Part shown: positions 1-7,800 of the stretch, in pieces
Numbering within the stretch: the first letter of the stretch is position 1
Layout of the letters: each line of letters begins with the position of its first letter
Assembly: GCA_018396615.1 (NCBI GenBank)
Contig: JAGTQT010000007.1
Coordinates: forward strand, 24,274 to 42,967
Reading direction: 5' to 3'
Source of the DNA: Candidatus Bathyarchaeota archaeon
Lineage (GTDB): Archaea; Thermoproteota; Bathyarchaeia; Bathyarchaeales; Bathycorpusculaceae
DNA: 18,694 nt
Translations under genes and position numbers: made by a program
Notes under the pieces: generated by a model
The model's input: the letters and a program-made list of their open reading frames with translations, nothing else
What the model was told of the DNA's origin: nothing
Databases searched by the model: none

Positions 1-302
1 GAGAAGGACATGATCAGTATTTTATTTGGGAAGACGGCTTATGGTCAGTGTTCAATAAGATACCTTGTTGCTACACGTCCTACTCATGGTGCAACCAACC
101 TCCAGATCAGTGGTATCCATGCCAATGCTCCACATTCATAGACCAGCACGAAAGCAGATTCCAAGCAGATCTCCCAATTTTCCTAAACTGGCATTGCCCC
201 TACTGGACTAAGCCAATAACAGTCTACATCTTCTATGACGAGCAAAACAACCGAACGTGGCAAGAAGTAAAATGCGCCTCCACACACGCAACCACCAGAT
301 AA
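1..302 (+). CDS. Partial hypothetical protein, 5' end cut by window edge
   Basis: A reading frame (first full codon at base 3) is open from the left edge to a TAA at 300-302, so about 99 C-terminal residues are visible. A GTG at 48 could start a shorter protein, but the frame stays open upstream and no ribosome site is evident, so I read it as a truncated gene. The visible part is rich in Cys, Trp, Tyr and Pro, including a CC pair and a CQC motif, and ends in a short polar tail. That composition would suit a disulphide-stabilised exported domain, but no signal peptide or known family can be recognised. It could also be chance open frame. The function is unknown. Confidence 0.4.
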   Translation, partial: EGHDQYFIWEDGLWSVFNKIPCCYTSYSWCNQPPDQWYPCQCSTFIDQHESRFQADLPIFLNWHCPYWTKPITVYIFYDEQNNRTWQEVKCASTHATTR

Positions 303-554
303 CACACCTTTTGAAAGAGGAAAAAAGAAGACCGAAAGACAATTCTGGTTAACCCAACATTATGTGGTAGCGCTCCCATGAATTTGGTATTTTGCTACTA
401 AAGGCTTAGGAAACACAGGATGTTGAGCCATTTCTGCATAGTTAACAGTTAGCTATGATTCTGCAACGTGAAGAAACATCAATCTGTTCCTAGTCTCGCC
501 AACGCTGTCTAGAGGCGCATCTTGTTGAATGTCTCAGCAGAACATCTGCCGTTA
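303..554. other. Intergenic stretch with no recognised gene
   Basis: About 250 bases lie between the left-edge frame (plus) and the small Cys-motif gene (minus), so the two transcripts converge here. I see no tRNA, no long hairpin and no credible frame. The run of T at about 567-573 lies inside the minus-strand gene and is not a terminator for it. Confidence 0.4.
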
Positions 555-791
555 TCAATTGCCCCTCTTTTTTATAGGAGTCTCTCGTGTTCCTGCTTGC
601 TTTTTTGCTTCTGAAACGCAGCAGCATTCCTGAACACTCAAGTTCCAGTCTTCGCAGTGCCAAAGCGTATCCACAACGGGTTCCTTATTTGCTGCAAATC
701 TTCGCATGCAAAACACCTGCCGAGGATAGTTATAGGCGCTGTGGCTGTCACAGTTGCCACAGAATCTCTCTTTTAATTTGTTTTCCTTCAT
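555..791 (-). CDS. Small Cys-motif (putative zinc-binding) protein coupled to dys
   Basis: A 78-residue protein. Its ATG overlaps the TGA of the deoxyhypusine synthase gene in an ATGA arrangement (788-791), so the two are almost certainly translated from one message by coupling. The visible motif is C11-x2-C14 near the N terminus, then C28 and C46, a spacing that could bind one zinc. A further CCC run sits at 56-58 and the tail is basic. There is no membrane segment. The position directly after dys suggests a link to translation or hypusine formation, but that is inference only. I do not recognise a named family. Overlap with the upstream gene is the main reason to believe it is real. Confidence 0.62.
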   Translation of the reverse strand: MKENKLKERFCGNCDSHSAYNYPRQVFCMRRFAANKEPVVDTLWHCEDWNLSVQECCCVSEAKKQAGTRETPIKKRGN

Positions 792-1765
792 CTATTCTTC
801 GCCAGCCTTTTAGGTGCACGTTTGAAACTGTCGCCGAGCCGCTCTATGACCGAAACCGCTATTATCGGCAAAATGATCATGGCATCGCCTATAACCATCA
901 CCCTGTCCGCCTTCGCCTTAAGCTTTCCCCAGCTTATTGTCTCCTCAAGCGTTGAACCAGATAAGCCGCCTGTCTCAGGGCGATCCATGGTTATGATCAA
1001 GGAATAGTCCAGCCCAGACTTCGTGGCAAGAGCAGCTGACTGCACCGTATTTCTCGGAACCCCTCCGCCAACAACTATCATACCATTTCTCTTCGAGTTT
1101 CTGCAGATTTCTATGATTTCCCGAACATCCTTAAACGCATCTACGGCCAATGCATCTTCAAACCCTTTGCGTCTAGCGTGAAGGTAATGGATGTACCCGA
1201 ATTCTGAATCGCGGAGAGCAGGAAGAAAGATCGGGACATGTGACTCGTAGGCTGCACGCAATATAGAGTCGGGATCATTCAGCCTTTTGCCTAGTTCCCA
1301 TGCGAACATGCTCGATGAGAGCCCTTCTCCTTTGCCCTTTGCAGCGATGTCATCATAAATGTCTACCAGCTTGTAGTCAAGCTTAACAAAGTCTTCTTCA
1401 GGTACAAGAACATCATATATGCGATAAATGTGATGTTTGTAGAGAACGGTGTCGTTCATAAGCCAATGTCCCTTATAGTGATGTCCGCCTAGAGCCTCAA
1501 TAGCATCGTGAACCATGTTAGCCCCAGTGCTTACCACCACATCTACAAAGTTCCTGCGAATCAGCTCGGCAATCAACATTCTCATGCCAGCGGGCACCAC
1601 TGCGCCGGCTAATGCTAGAAAAATCGTGCATTCCTGATCTTTAACCATCTTTTCGTATACGTCGCAAGCAGTTGAGAGACGCCCAGCGCCAAATGAGCCC
1701 GAGTTGCCAAACTGACGAATAAGCTGATCAACAGTTAACTTGCTGTTTATTTGGATATGCTTCAC
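788..1765 (-). CDS. dys: Deoxyhypusine synthase (catalytic Lys position occupied by Arg)
   Basis: The family transfers the aminobutyl group of spermidine, using NAD, to a lysine of archaeal aIF5A, the first step of (deoxy)hypusine formation in the cytoplasm. At 325 residues it has the usual archaeal length. Family signatures seen are TGANMVHD (about 80-87), HYKGHW (96-101), the RIYD segment near 115-118, SHVPIFLPAL with H176 (equivalent to the general-base His of the human enzyme), the GGGVP loop at 233-237, and SWGKL near the C terminus. The residue after GGGVP, which is the nucleophilic Lys (human K329) in characterised enzymes, is Arg238 here (codon AGA, plus-strand bases 1052-1054). The start is a GTG at 1765 without a clear ribosome site. 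It is followed by the small Cys-motif gene with a 4-nt overlap. A non-canonical or related amine-transfer activity is possible. Confidence 0.9.
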   Translation of the reverse strand: MKHIQINSKLTVDQLIRQFGNSGSFGAGRLSTACDVYEKMVKDQECTIFLALAGAVVPAGMRMLIAELIRRNFVDVVVSTGANMVHDAIEALGGHHYKGHWLMNDTVLYKHHIYRIYDVLVPEEDFVKLDYKLVDIYDDIAAKGKGEGLSSSMFAWELGKRLNDPDSILRAAYESHVPIFLPALRDSEFGYIHYLHARRKGFEDALAVDAFKDVREIIEICRNSKRNGMIVVGGGVPRNTVQSAALATKSGLDYSLIITMDRPETGGLSGSTLEETISWGKLKAKADRVMVIGDAMIILPIIAVSVIERLGDSFKRAPKRLAKNR

Positions 1766-1893
1766 TGGATTGCTAAGAAGATCGTTTCTGGAAGTAATCT
1801 TTCACACACTCGCGAAACTGTTTTTCTCGCAATAAAAGAAAAGCCTTTCTGTAAAAATACTCTCTAATGCAAAAGCCAAACAGACTCTTTTTT

Positions 1894-2511
1894 CTATTCA
1901 GAACTCATGAAATCAAGAAACTCCTCAAGCGTCCGCCTTTCAAGCGTATAATTCGTTCTTCTCTCCACTCCAATAGTCGAACAAGGGTTTTTTCCATAAT
2001 CATGACCAGGATAGACCTCGACACCATCATCAAGCTTCATCAGCTTGTCAAACAAGCTATAATACATCTGTTCTGCGCTTCCGCCAGGCAGATCCGTTCT
2101 CCCACATTCACCAACGAAAAGAGTGTCTCCTGTAAGGAGTTTACCATCAACAAGGAGGCAAATGCTGTCGGAGGTGTGGCCGGGCGTATGAATGACTTGC
2201 ATTGGAACTTTGCCTATCCTTAATATGTCTCCGTCAATAACGCTGATGTCTTTAGCTGAGGCTAGTTGGTGAGCAACTATTTTTGCGTTGAATGCTGATT
2301 TTATGGTCTGATTTCCAGCCGTATGATCTAAGTGACTATGGGTGTTGATCACATATTTTGCCTTTAGTCCTACATTTTTGAGTATTTGGATTATTGCATT
2401 AGCGTTAAAGCTTGGATCAACAACAATAGCTTCGCCTGAGACTTCGTCGGCTATGACGTACGAGAAGTTATCGCCGTGACGTTTAATTTGCTTAAAGAAC
2501 ATGTTGACCAT
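1894..2511 (-). CDS. MBL-fold metallohydrolase, glyoxalase II/ETHE1-like
   Basis: A metallo-beta-lactamase-fold hydrolase of 205 residues, of the compact hydroxyacylglutathione hydrolase / persulfide dioxygenase-like type. All metal ligands are visible: the HxHxDH motif THSHLDH (H58, H60, D62, H63), H112 in HTPGHT, D129 in TGDTLF and H170 in PGHDYG. The GECGRTDLPGG segment is typical of the ETHE1-like branch. The sequence does not decide between thioester hydrolysis and persulfide oxidation. Two starts are possible, ATG at 2511 and ATG at 2502. The GAGG ribosome site is only 2-4 nt from the first, so 2502 (giving an MFFKQI N terminus, common in the family) may be the true start. It lies 128 bases upstream of dys on the same strand. 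Confidence 0.88.
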   Translation of the reverse strand: MVNMFFKQIKRHGDNFSYVIADEVSGEAIVVDPSFNANAIIQILKNVGLKAKYVINTHSHLDHTAGNQTIKSAFNAKIVAHQLASAKDISVIDGDILRIGKVPMQVIHTPGHTSDSICLLVDGKLLTGDTLFVGECGRTDLPGGSAEQMYYSLFDKLMKLDDGVEVYPGHDYGKNPCSTIGVERRTNYTLERRTLEEFLDFMSSE

Positions 2512-2571
2512 CTTCCTCTATTTTTTTGACTTGTGAACGAGGTTTATGAGCGGCCTGTTGATGCAGCATTT

Positions 2572-3897
2572 TCATGAGGGCTCCGTTCTGTTGTTTCCAT
2601 TGCGAATATAGCTTTCAATAGGCAAGGATTCAAGCCTCATGCCTATCGCAGCCAAGTCTTTTAAGTTCTCAACTGTACCGATGCTTGCGTCTATGTTGCG
2701 GTGCACAGGATGGAACCATATGTACTCGGGTCTAAGATTAAGCTGCAGCGGGATTGAAGAGGAAATTTTGTACTCGTCGGCCAAGCCCTTAAATAGAAAG
2801 CCTTTCGCAAAGGCGAGACGTATAGTCAGATAGCTCTTTACAAGTTGAGATGCACCAAACGCTCCTATGCCATGCCAAAGGGCGGCGTTTTCCGGCGAAG
2901 CCAGAGAATAAAGAAAGAACTGAGGCGAAGAAGGCGTCTCAAAGTAAGCATAGTTTACAAGTTTTGAGCCTTCAACAGTGAAATGATCGTCTGCAACTGC
3001 AATGCTGACATCGTCAGGATCTATTGCGTTTGGATAAAGCTTTGTTGTTTCGTAATCAACTCTGACATTTTTTAGCTTAATTCCATCAAAATAGATTTTC
3101 CCTTTTGCAGCACGTTTTGATCCGTAGCCTTTCGACGAGTGCGGAACCGTTAAGAGTGTTGAGCGACTTTTCATGCTTCTTCCTATGCAGCTGTAAACAT
3201 GTTCTATTGAAGCATAGTCTCTATGCGCCTCTCTTATAATGCGATGCAACAAGCCTTCTGAATGTTCTTGGCTGAGCATGGCTTGAGGCATCCGTAAAGT
3301 GCAAAGGTGAAGATCCATTCCAAACTGCTCAGAGAGATATTCTAATTGCTCGTATTTGACGGCGTCTACCATATTCATGTAGTTGTTATTACATATTCTG
3401 AGGTTTCGAGTGATGAGTTCTGCTTCTTTTGATGAAATGAGTGAGCCCTCGTATTTTTGCATGAACTTCTGGTCTATGCAGAGCTGCTCTGTTTTGACTG
3501 AGGCTGCTGGGAGAGCACTTTGACCGCTGGAAACTATCGATTCTTTCAAAGGGTTAATTGAATATCTGTCCGGCTCGACATCATCGGTGTTTAGCAGAAA
3601 CGGAACTATTCTTCCTTGAGGGGGCTTCTGAAGAAGCTCACATAATTCGCCAATAACTTTCTCATCTACATCTTCCAGTTTATGGTCAGCAAAGTATGTT
3701 CCACAGACTTCGAGTAGACGGGCAGCGATTATACCCTGTACTTCTTCTACAGTCAGCTGAGGATTAGAATACTCAACTGAGGTTCGAAGAAAGAAATGCT
3801 TTCCATCAAGGGTAACGTCTCGTCTTTGTCCACTTCTAAGGCAAAAAAAGGTGACTTTTCTACTGCTTTCCACAAAATTGGTGAGTGCCTTAACCAT
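2572..3897 (-). CDS. Unrecognised cytoplasmic protein of about 441 residues
   Basis: I do not recognise this family. It is a long frame of ordinary amino-acid composition with no signal peptide, membrane span or Cys-rich zinc motif. The N-terminal third resembles a two-lobed alpha/beta domain, and a linker rich in Ser/Ala/Pro is visible near 120-135. The ATG at 3897 has no ribosome site. The same frame continues upstream without a stop for 25 more codons, to the TGA of the GNAT gene, and reads like an amphipathic helix. A CTG at 3964-3966 sits about 9 nt after a GAGAGAGG sequence and could be the real, non-standard start, giving about 465 residues. It lies directly behind the GNAT gene on the same strand, so co-transcription is likely. 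The frame ends in TGA. Confidence 0.72.
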   Translation of the reverse strand: MVKALTNFVESSRKVTFFCLRSGQRRDVTLDGKHFFLRTSVEYSNPQLTVEEVQGIIAARLLEVCGTYFADHKLEDVDEKVIGELCELLQKPPQGRIVPFLLNTDDVEPDRYSINPLKESIVSSGQSALPAASVKTEQLCIDQKFMQKYEGSLISSKEAELITRNLRICNNNYMNMVDAVKYEQLEYLSEQFGMDLHLCTLRMPQAMLSQEHSEGLLHRIIREAHRDYASIEHVYSCIGRSMKSRSTLLTVPHSSKGYGSKRAAKGKIYFDGIKLKNVRVDYETTKLYPNAIDPDDVSIAVADDHFTVEGSKLVNYAYFETPSSPQFFLYSLASPENAALWHGIGAFGASQLVKSYLTIRLAFAKGFLFKGLADEYKISSSIPLQLNLRPEYIWFHPVHRNIDASIGTVENLKDLAAIGMRLESLPIESYIRNGNNRTEPS

Positions 3898-3972
3898 GGC
3901 TTCGATTGATAACTTGGAATTTTTCAGGAAATCTGTTACAAGCGCTTTAGCTAAATCTGAGGACAGAAAAGA

Positions 3973-4803
3973 TCAACCTCTCTCCAGAGATTCTGGCATG
4001 TAGACGCAGCCCAAAGCAGCAGGAGGGTTTAAAAACATTCTTGCTACACAAAATTGCTTTTCAAGACCGATTTTCAACAATGCATTGATTAGTGCAGTCT
4101 CCTTTTTCTGGACAGCAAGAGAAACCTCGAAACCTTCAAGGTTCTTAAAAAGCGATTCTAAGAGGCTAAGAGCAACATCGCTTCGTCCCCATGGACTTAC
4201 TAGGGGACCGATTTCGGCGAAGTTGTTCCAGACCTTTGACAATACATATGCTTGTATTTTGCCTTTATCTTTAAACGTGTAGCACACGTTTGCTTCGTCA
4301 AGCAGAATCGGTTTAAGCAACTTCTTTCTAGACGCGCCAAAGCAATGGGCATCACATTCGCAGATTCTGTATAAATCATCTTTTTCCGCTTTTTTACAGT
4401 CAACTGCTTTCTTAAGGCGAATACTTCTTTTTATTTTGCCCTGCAATACCGTAAAGTATGAGTTAAAAACAAAACCAAGTCGCTTGTAGAAGGAAACTGT
4501 ATCCATGTACGCGTATAAGCCCATAGTTGTTATTTGTTTTCTTGCTAAGTAGGCAATTGAGTGATGCACGAGCGTTGATCCCGCGCCGCTTTTCCTGTAT
4601 TTTTCGCCGATTATAAGATTGCCAAACCAGCCTATTTTGTCGAAGCTTATAGTGGTAGCTAGACCTATTTTCTCAGAGTTCTTGAGCAGTACAAAGCAAC
4701 CTTCAGGTTCTAGATTTGTCATGAATTCAAAATCTTCTTCTATCATCTGCCATCCCGCAGTGTCGGTTAACTGCACTGCGAAGTCAAAATCTTCCGCGGA
4801 CAT
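3973..4803 (-). CDS. GNAT-family N-acetyltransferase with YitH-type second domain
   Basis: A 276-residue acyl-CoA-dependent N-acetyltransferase. Residues 1-130 form the GNAT fold, with the acetyl-CoA pyrophosphate-binding motif A RKSGAG at 70-75 and a following YMDTVSFYKRLGF segment, a classic GNAT beta5/alpha4 end. The C-terminal half contains the FGASRKKLL segment that resembles the second acetyltransferase-like domain of YitH-type proteins. The substrate is unknown. The start is fixed by a stop (TAA) six codons upstream with no alternative initiator between. It diverges from the zincin gene at 4935 over a 131-base intergenic region and is followed in phase by the unrecognised protein, with only its TGA between them. 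Confidence 0.85.
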   Translation of the reverse strand: MSAEDFDFAVQLTDTAGWQMIEEDFEFMTNLEPEGCFVLLKNSEKIGLATTISFDKIGWFGNLIIGEKYRKSGAGSTLVHHSIAYLARKQITTMGLYAYMDTVSFYKRLGFVFNSYFTVLQGKIKRSIRLKKAVDCKKAEKDDLYRICECDAHCFGASRKKLLKPILLDEANVCYTFKDKGKIQAYVLSKVWNNFAEIGPLVSPWGRSDVALSLLESLFKNLEGFEVSLAVQKKETALINALLKIGLEKQFCVARMFLNPPAALGCVYMPESLERG

Positions 4804-4887
4804 TTTTCTAACGATAAACGTTTAGGTCAAGCCTCTTTCTGCAACAACAAATCAAGTAACATTTTTTAGATATAGGATAAGCTTTAC

Positions 4888-4900
4888 TAGTTATATTTGA
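4888..4900 (+). promoter_or_regulatory. Putative TATA box for the zincin gene
   Basis: The plus strand holds TTATATTT at 4891-4898, which would place transcription start near 4920, about 15 nt before the ATG at 4935. An AGGA ribosome site is at 4923-4926. This is inferred from position and base pattern only. Confidence 0.4.
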
Positions 4901-4934
4901 CTTTAATGATGTTTCCACAACGAGGACTGGCTTC

Positions 4935-5465
4935 ATGACTTTGCCCTCAGAGATCGAAATAGTGCGAAAAGCCAAGGTGGAAATGCATTGCTTTACAGAC
5001 TATTTTAGGGGCTTCGAGAAAATTGAGGCAGTCAAGCAGATTTTCGGCGAAAAAACCGACAAAGTGCTTAGCAACCTAAAAATCGAGTTTTCTGGGAGAC
5101 GAGGCTACATGGGTGTCAGCGAAGACGATGGGCACTTGATTGTAAGCGCCCACTACTTAAATAAAGGAGATGAGATAGACATCTACCTAGACGTCATACA
5201 TGAACTTGTCCACGTTAAGCAGCAAATGGAAGGTAGGGAACTTTTTGACAACAACTACAACTACGTGGATAGACCCACAGAGATCGAAGCATACCATGTC
5301 GCGGTAGCAGAAGCAAGGAGATTGGGGTTAAGCGAGGAACGAATATGTGAATACCTTAGAACTGAGTGGATGAGTGATGAGGAATGGAAGAGATTGGCAA
5401 CAGCAATGAAAATCAAGTTAAGCGATGCCAAGCTAAAATGGAAAAGCCGAAGAAGAATCGTATAG
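4935..5465 (+). CDS. Small HExxH zincin-like metalloprotein
   Basis: A 176-residue protein carrying the zinc-protease motif HELVH (H89, E90, H93). A likely third ligand is Glu in the RPTEIEAY segment (E116 or E118) about 23-25 residues later, as in gluzincins. There is no signal peptide or membrane span, so it probably acts in the cytoplasm. The C-terminal tail is very basic (KSRRRIV). The ATG at 4935 has AGGA 8 nt upstream and is preceded by a TATA-like box. The next gene, an HTH regulator, follows 67 bases downstream on the same strand, a layout that recalls protease-regulator pairs such as ImmA/ImmR or IrrE/DdrO, although the motif HELVH is not their usual one. Catalytic activity and substrate are not shown by the sequence. 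Confidence 0.78.
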   Translation: MTLPSEIEIVRKAKVEMHCFTDYFRGFEKIEAVKQIFGEKTDKVLSNLKIEFSGRRGYMGVSEDDGHLIVSAHYLNKGDEIDIYLDVIHELVHVKQQMEGRELFDNNYNYVDRPTEIEAYHVAVAEARRLGLSEERICEYLRTEWMSDEEWKRLATAMKIKLSDAKLKWKSRRRIV

Positions 5466-5532
5466 AAGCCCAATATTAAAAAATGATTATGAAAAACTTG
5501 AGAACAAAAGTCTACCAAGGACGGAAGATCAA

Positions 5533-6084
5533 ATGGTGAATAGAAAGACTGCGACTCTAAAAGCAAAAGAACGGGAACTCATTGCTGAACTCATGAAAGA
5601 TAGCCACCGAAGCGACCGTGAACTTGCCAAAACATTAGGCGTATCTCAACCCACGGTTAGTAGAATGATTAAGCGACTGGAAAAAGAAGGATACATCAAA
5701 GAATATACTATAATTCCTGACTTTTCAAAAATTGGGTTTCAGCTTCTCGGTTTGATTTTTGTCAAGATGAAAAAATCTCTTAGCCAAGAGGAGTATAGCA
5801 AGGCAGAAACAATTGCTAGACAGAAACTGGAACAAAATCACTTTCACATTGTTATGCTTGAAAGAGGGTTAGGAATGGGGTACGATGGAGTGATCATCAC
5901 GTTTTACAAAGACTACTCTGACTTCACAGAACACATGGGTAAATTGAAAGAATTCCCATTCTTTGAATCAGCAGAGACCCAGAGCTTTCTGATAGATCTT
6001 CACGACGAAGCCCACTATCTTCCTCTTGGGTTTCGGCATATTGGAAATCTCTTGATAAAACCCATTGAGAAGACAAGCGAATAG
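5533..6084 (+). CDS. Lrp/AsnC-like HTH transcriptional regulator
   Basis: A 183-residue DNA-binding protein. Residues about 9-60 form a winged helix-turn-helix of the Lrp/AsnC kind, with the recognition-helix core LAKTLGVSQPTVSRMIKRLEKEG and the wing YIKEYTIIPDFSKIGF. The remaining 120 residues keep an alpha/beta character but lack clear features of the standard amino-acid-binding RAM domain, so the effector is uncertain. A GGA-rich sequence (ACGGAAG, 5521-5527) lies before the ATG at 5533. It follows the zincin gene by 67 bases and is probably co-transcribed. It ends 14 bases from the convergent pheT stop. Target genes cannot be told from the sequence. Confidence 0.85.
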   Translation: MVNRKTATLKAKERELIAELMKDSHRSDRELAKTLGVSQPTVSRMIKRLEKEGYIKEYTIIPDFSKIGFQLLGLIFVKMKKSLSQEEYSKAETIARQKLEQNHFHIVMLERGLGMGYDGVIITFYKDYSDFTEHMGKLKEFPFFESAETQSFLIDLHDEAHYLPLGFRHIGNLLIKPIEKTSE

Positions 6085-6098
6085 CTGATAGATTATTT

Positions 6099-7799
6099 TT
6101 ATACTCGACTTGACAGCTTAATACGCAGTATCTTTTCCATTCCAAGCTCGAAAGCAACAACTGGATTTTCAAGCTTCCAACACTCCAAAACAGATGGCGC
6201 CACCTCACCTAAAACTCCAGTAGCCACATTTTCAACATTGACGATACCCACTCTTCCCTCTATAAAACTTGGATGAACAGTCTCTGTCAGCTGATAATTC
6301 AAGCCGAGATTCGCGAGAAACGCGTCCAGAACGGATTTGCCTTCGCTGAATCCTGCATTTGCATGGTAAACAACTGCCGCAAGCTTTTCTTCATCTCGCG
6401 TCCGCGTCTCACTCTTCGCGTCCAACAGAGTAACCTTACCAAGCTCGAACACTCTCTGCGGACACTCAACATGAAGATTGTTGCTTACGAACTCTAGCAG
6501 ACCTGGAAGAAGCTGGTTTCTTAGGCATGTCATTGTTACGAACTTTGGGTTTGAAATCTCCACTACTTTTTCCCTTTTAAGGTTCATTTTAGTAAATAGC
6601 TTTTCAGGGCTAGTTAAGGTGTAAGAGAGAACCTCTTGGAATCCTAAACCGACCATAAGCTCTCTGGCAATGTGGATCCAATGTTCTTCAGGTCTTTGCC
6701 ATCCTGTAGTGGGAAGTCTACGCCATTGAGGCTTAATTTTGTTGTAATCGTATGCTATCGCAATATCTTCTATAATGTCTACGGGGTGCATGACGTCGAT
6801 TCTGTAACAGGGAACGCGCACGCATACCTCATCTTCTGTATGGATTGTAACACCGTAGCCGGCTTTGCTAAGGAGTTCCGCTGTTTGCTTGACGTCAAGT
6901 TTCAAGCCCAAAATCCTCTTTACATACCTAAGATTAACGCGCATTTCTTTCACATTGAAGTTAGGAGTGCTTACACTAATTTTTCGGTGTGGATAGTGAA
7001 CTTTCATGGAGAATGCTTTGCCGCCGCGGTCAACCAGCGATAAAGTAACAATGTTAAGAGTGTTACATACAGCATTATAATTTGTTCCTGTAACCTCGAC
7101 AAGAACATTTTTTGTTGCCGATGTGACTCTTCCCAAGTCGTTGGAGTTGATTATTGGAGGAAAAGAAAGAGGTTTACCCTCAGAATCAAAAAGTACCGGG
7201 TAAACTGGGTATTTGCTTACGATGTGCCCATATTCCAAACCTTTCGGATGAGCCGCGAGCATCTCTTTCAATGTCATTTTCTCAGTAAATCCAAGCGGGA
7301 CAAAGCTGACTTCTTCGGGCGTGGCAACGCCGTAATGTAATGGCAGTTTGATTAAGTCTAAATTATACAGCCCTATAGACGTTTTCTGCCGATTCCTACC
7401 GTATGTTTGATCAAGCTTATCCTGCAAGTGCATTAAACTTCTGATAATCTTGTCGGAAAGGCTGACACCCTTAACCAGAGCGCATCCGATGAAAGGTCGT
7501 ATATTGTCAAGTCTCTGATCCACAAAGACTTCTCCAAGCTGCTTTCCAACATCATAACTTGGAAGACCCTCAGCAATTCCTAGAAACCCTTGCAAAGCTC
7601 TAACCAGACCCTCGATGCACCAAGTATCTGGCCTATTTGTGTCTTTGATCTCGATGCTTAGAATGCCTTCTTCTTCACTAAAGAGTTTCACCTCACCTTT
7701 GACGAAAGCCAGAATCTCATTTATCTTCTCTATATCCTTGTCTAACTGCAGTTTAAGCATCTGTTCAAACTCATAGTAATCTATGTCGATTGTCGGCAT
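6099..7799 (-). CDS. pheT: Phenylalanine--tRNA ligase beta subunit
   Basis: The beta subunit of the heterotetrameric PheRS that charges tRNA-Phe in the cytoplasm. At 566 residues it has the archaeal/eukaryotic short form, without the bacterial N-terminal extensions. Visible landmarks are the N-terminal MPTIDIDYYEFEQML, the DTNRPDTW segment of the B1 region (about 53-60), the B3/4 editing region with VTGTNYNAV near 236-244, the B5 DNA-binding-like fold (about 270-345), and the catalytic-like module at the C terminus containing NPKFVTMTCLRNQLLPGLL. The start ATG lies one base after the pheS stop and has a strong GGAGGT ribosome site 8 nt upstream, inside the 3' end of pheS, so the two are translated in step. 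No truncation is seen. Confidence 0.96.
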   Translation of the reverse strand: MPTIDIDYYEFEQMLKLQLDKDIEKINEILAFVKGEVKLFSEEEGILSIEIKDTNRPDTWCIEGLVRALQGFLGIAEGLPSYDVGKQLGEVFVDQRLDNIRPFIGCALVKGVSLSDKIIRSLMHLQDKLDQTYGRNRQKTSIGLYNLDLIKLPLHYGVATPEEVSFVPLGFTEKMTLKEMLAAHPKGLEYGHIVSKYPVYPVLFDSEGKPLSFPPIINSNDLGRVTSATKNVLVEVTGTNYNAVCNTLNIVTLSLVDRGGKAFSMKVHYPHRKISVSTPNFNVKEMRVNLRYVKRILGLKLDVKQTAELLSKAGYGVTIHTEDEVCVRVPCYRIDVMHPVDIIEDIAIAYDYNKIKPQWRRLPTTGWQRPEEHWIHIARELMVGLGFQEVLSYTLTSPEKLFTKMNLKREKVVEISNPKFVTMTCLRNQLLPGLLEFVSNNLHVECPQRVFELGKVTLLDAKSETRTRDEEKLAAVVYHANAGFSEGKSVLDAFLANLGLNYQLTETVHPSFIEGRVGIVNVENVATGVLGEVAPSVLECWKLENPVVAFELGMEKILRIKLSSRV

Positions 7800-7800
7800 T

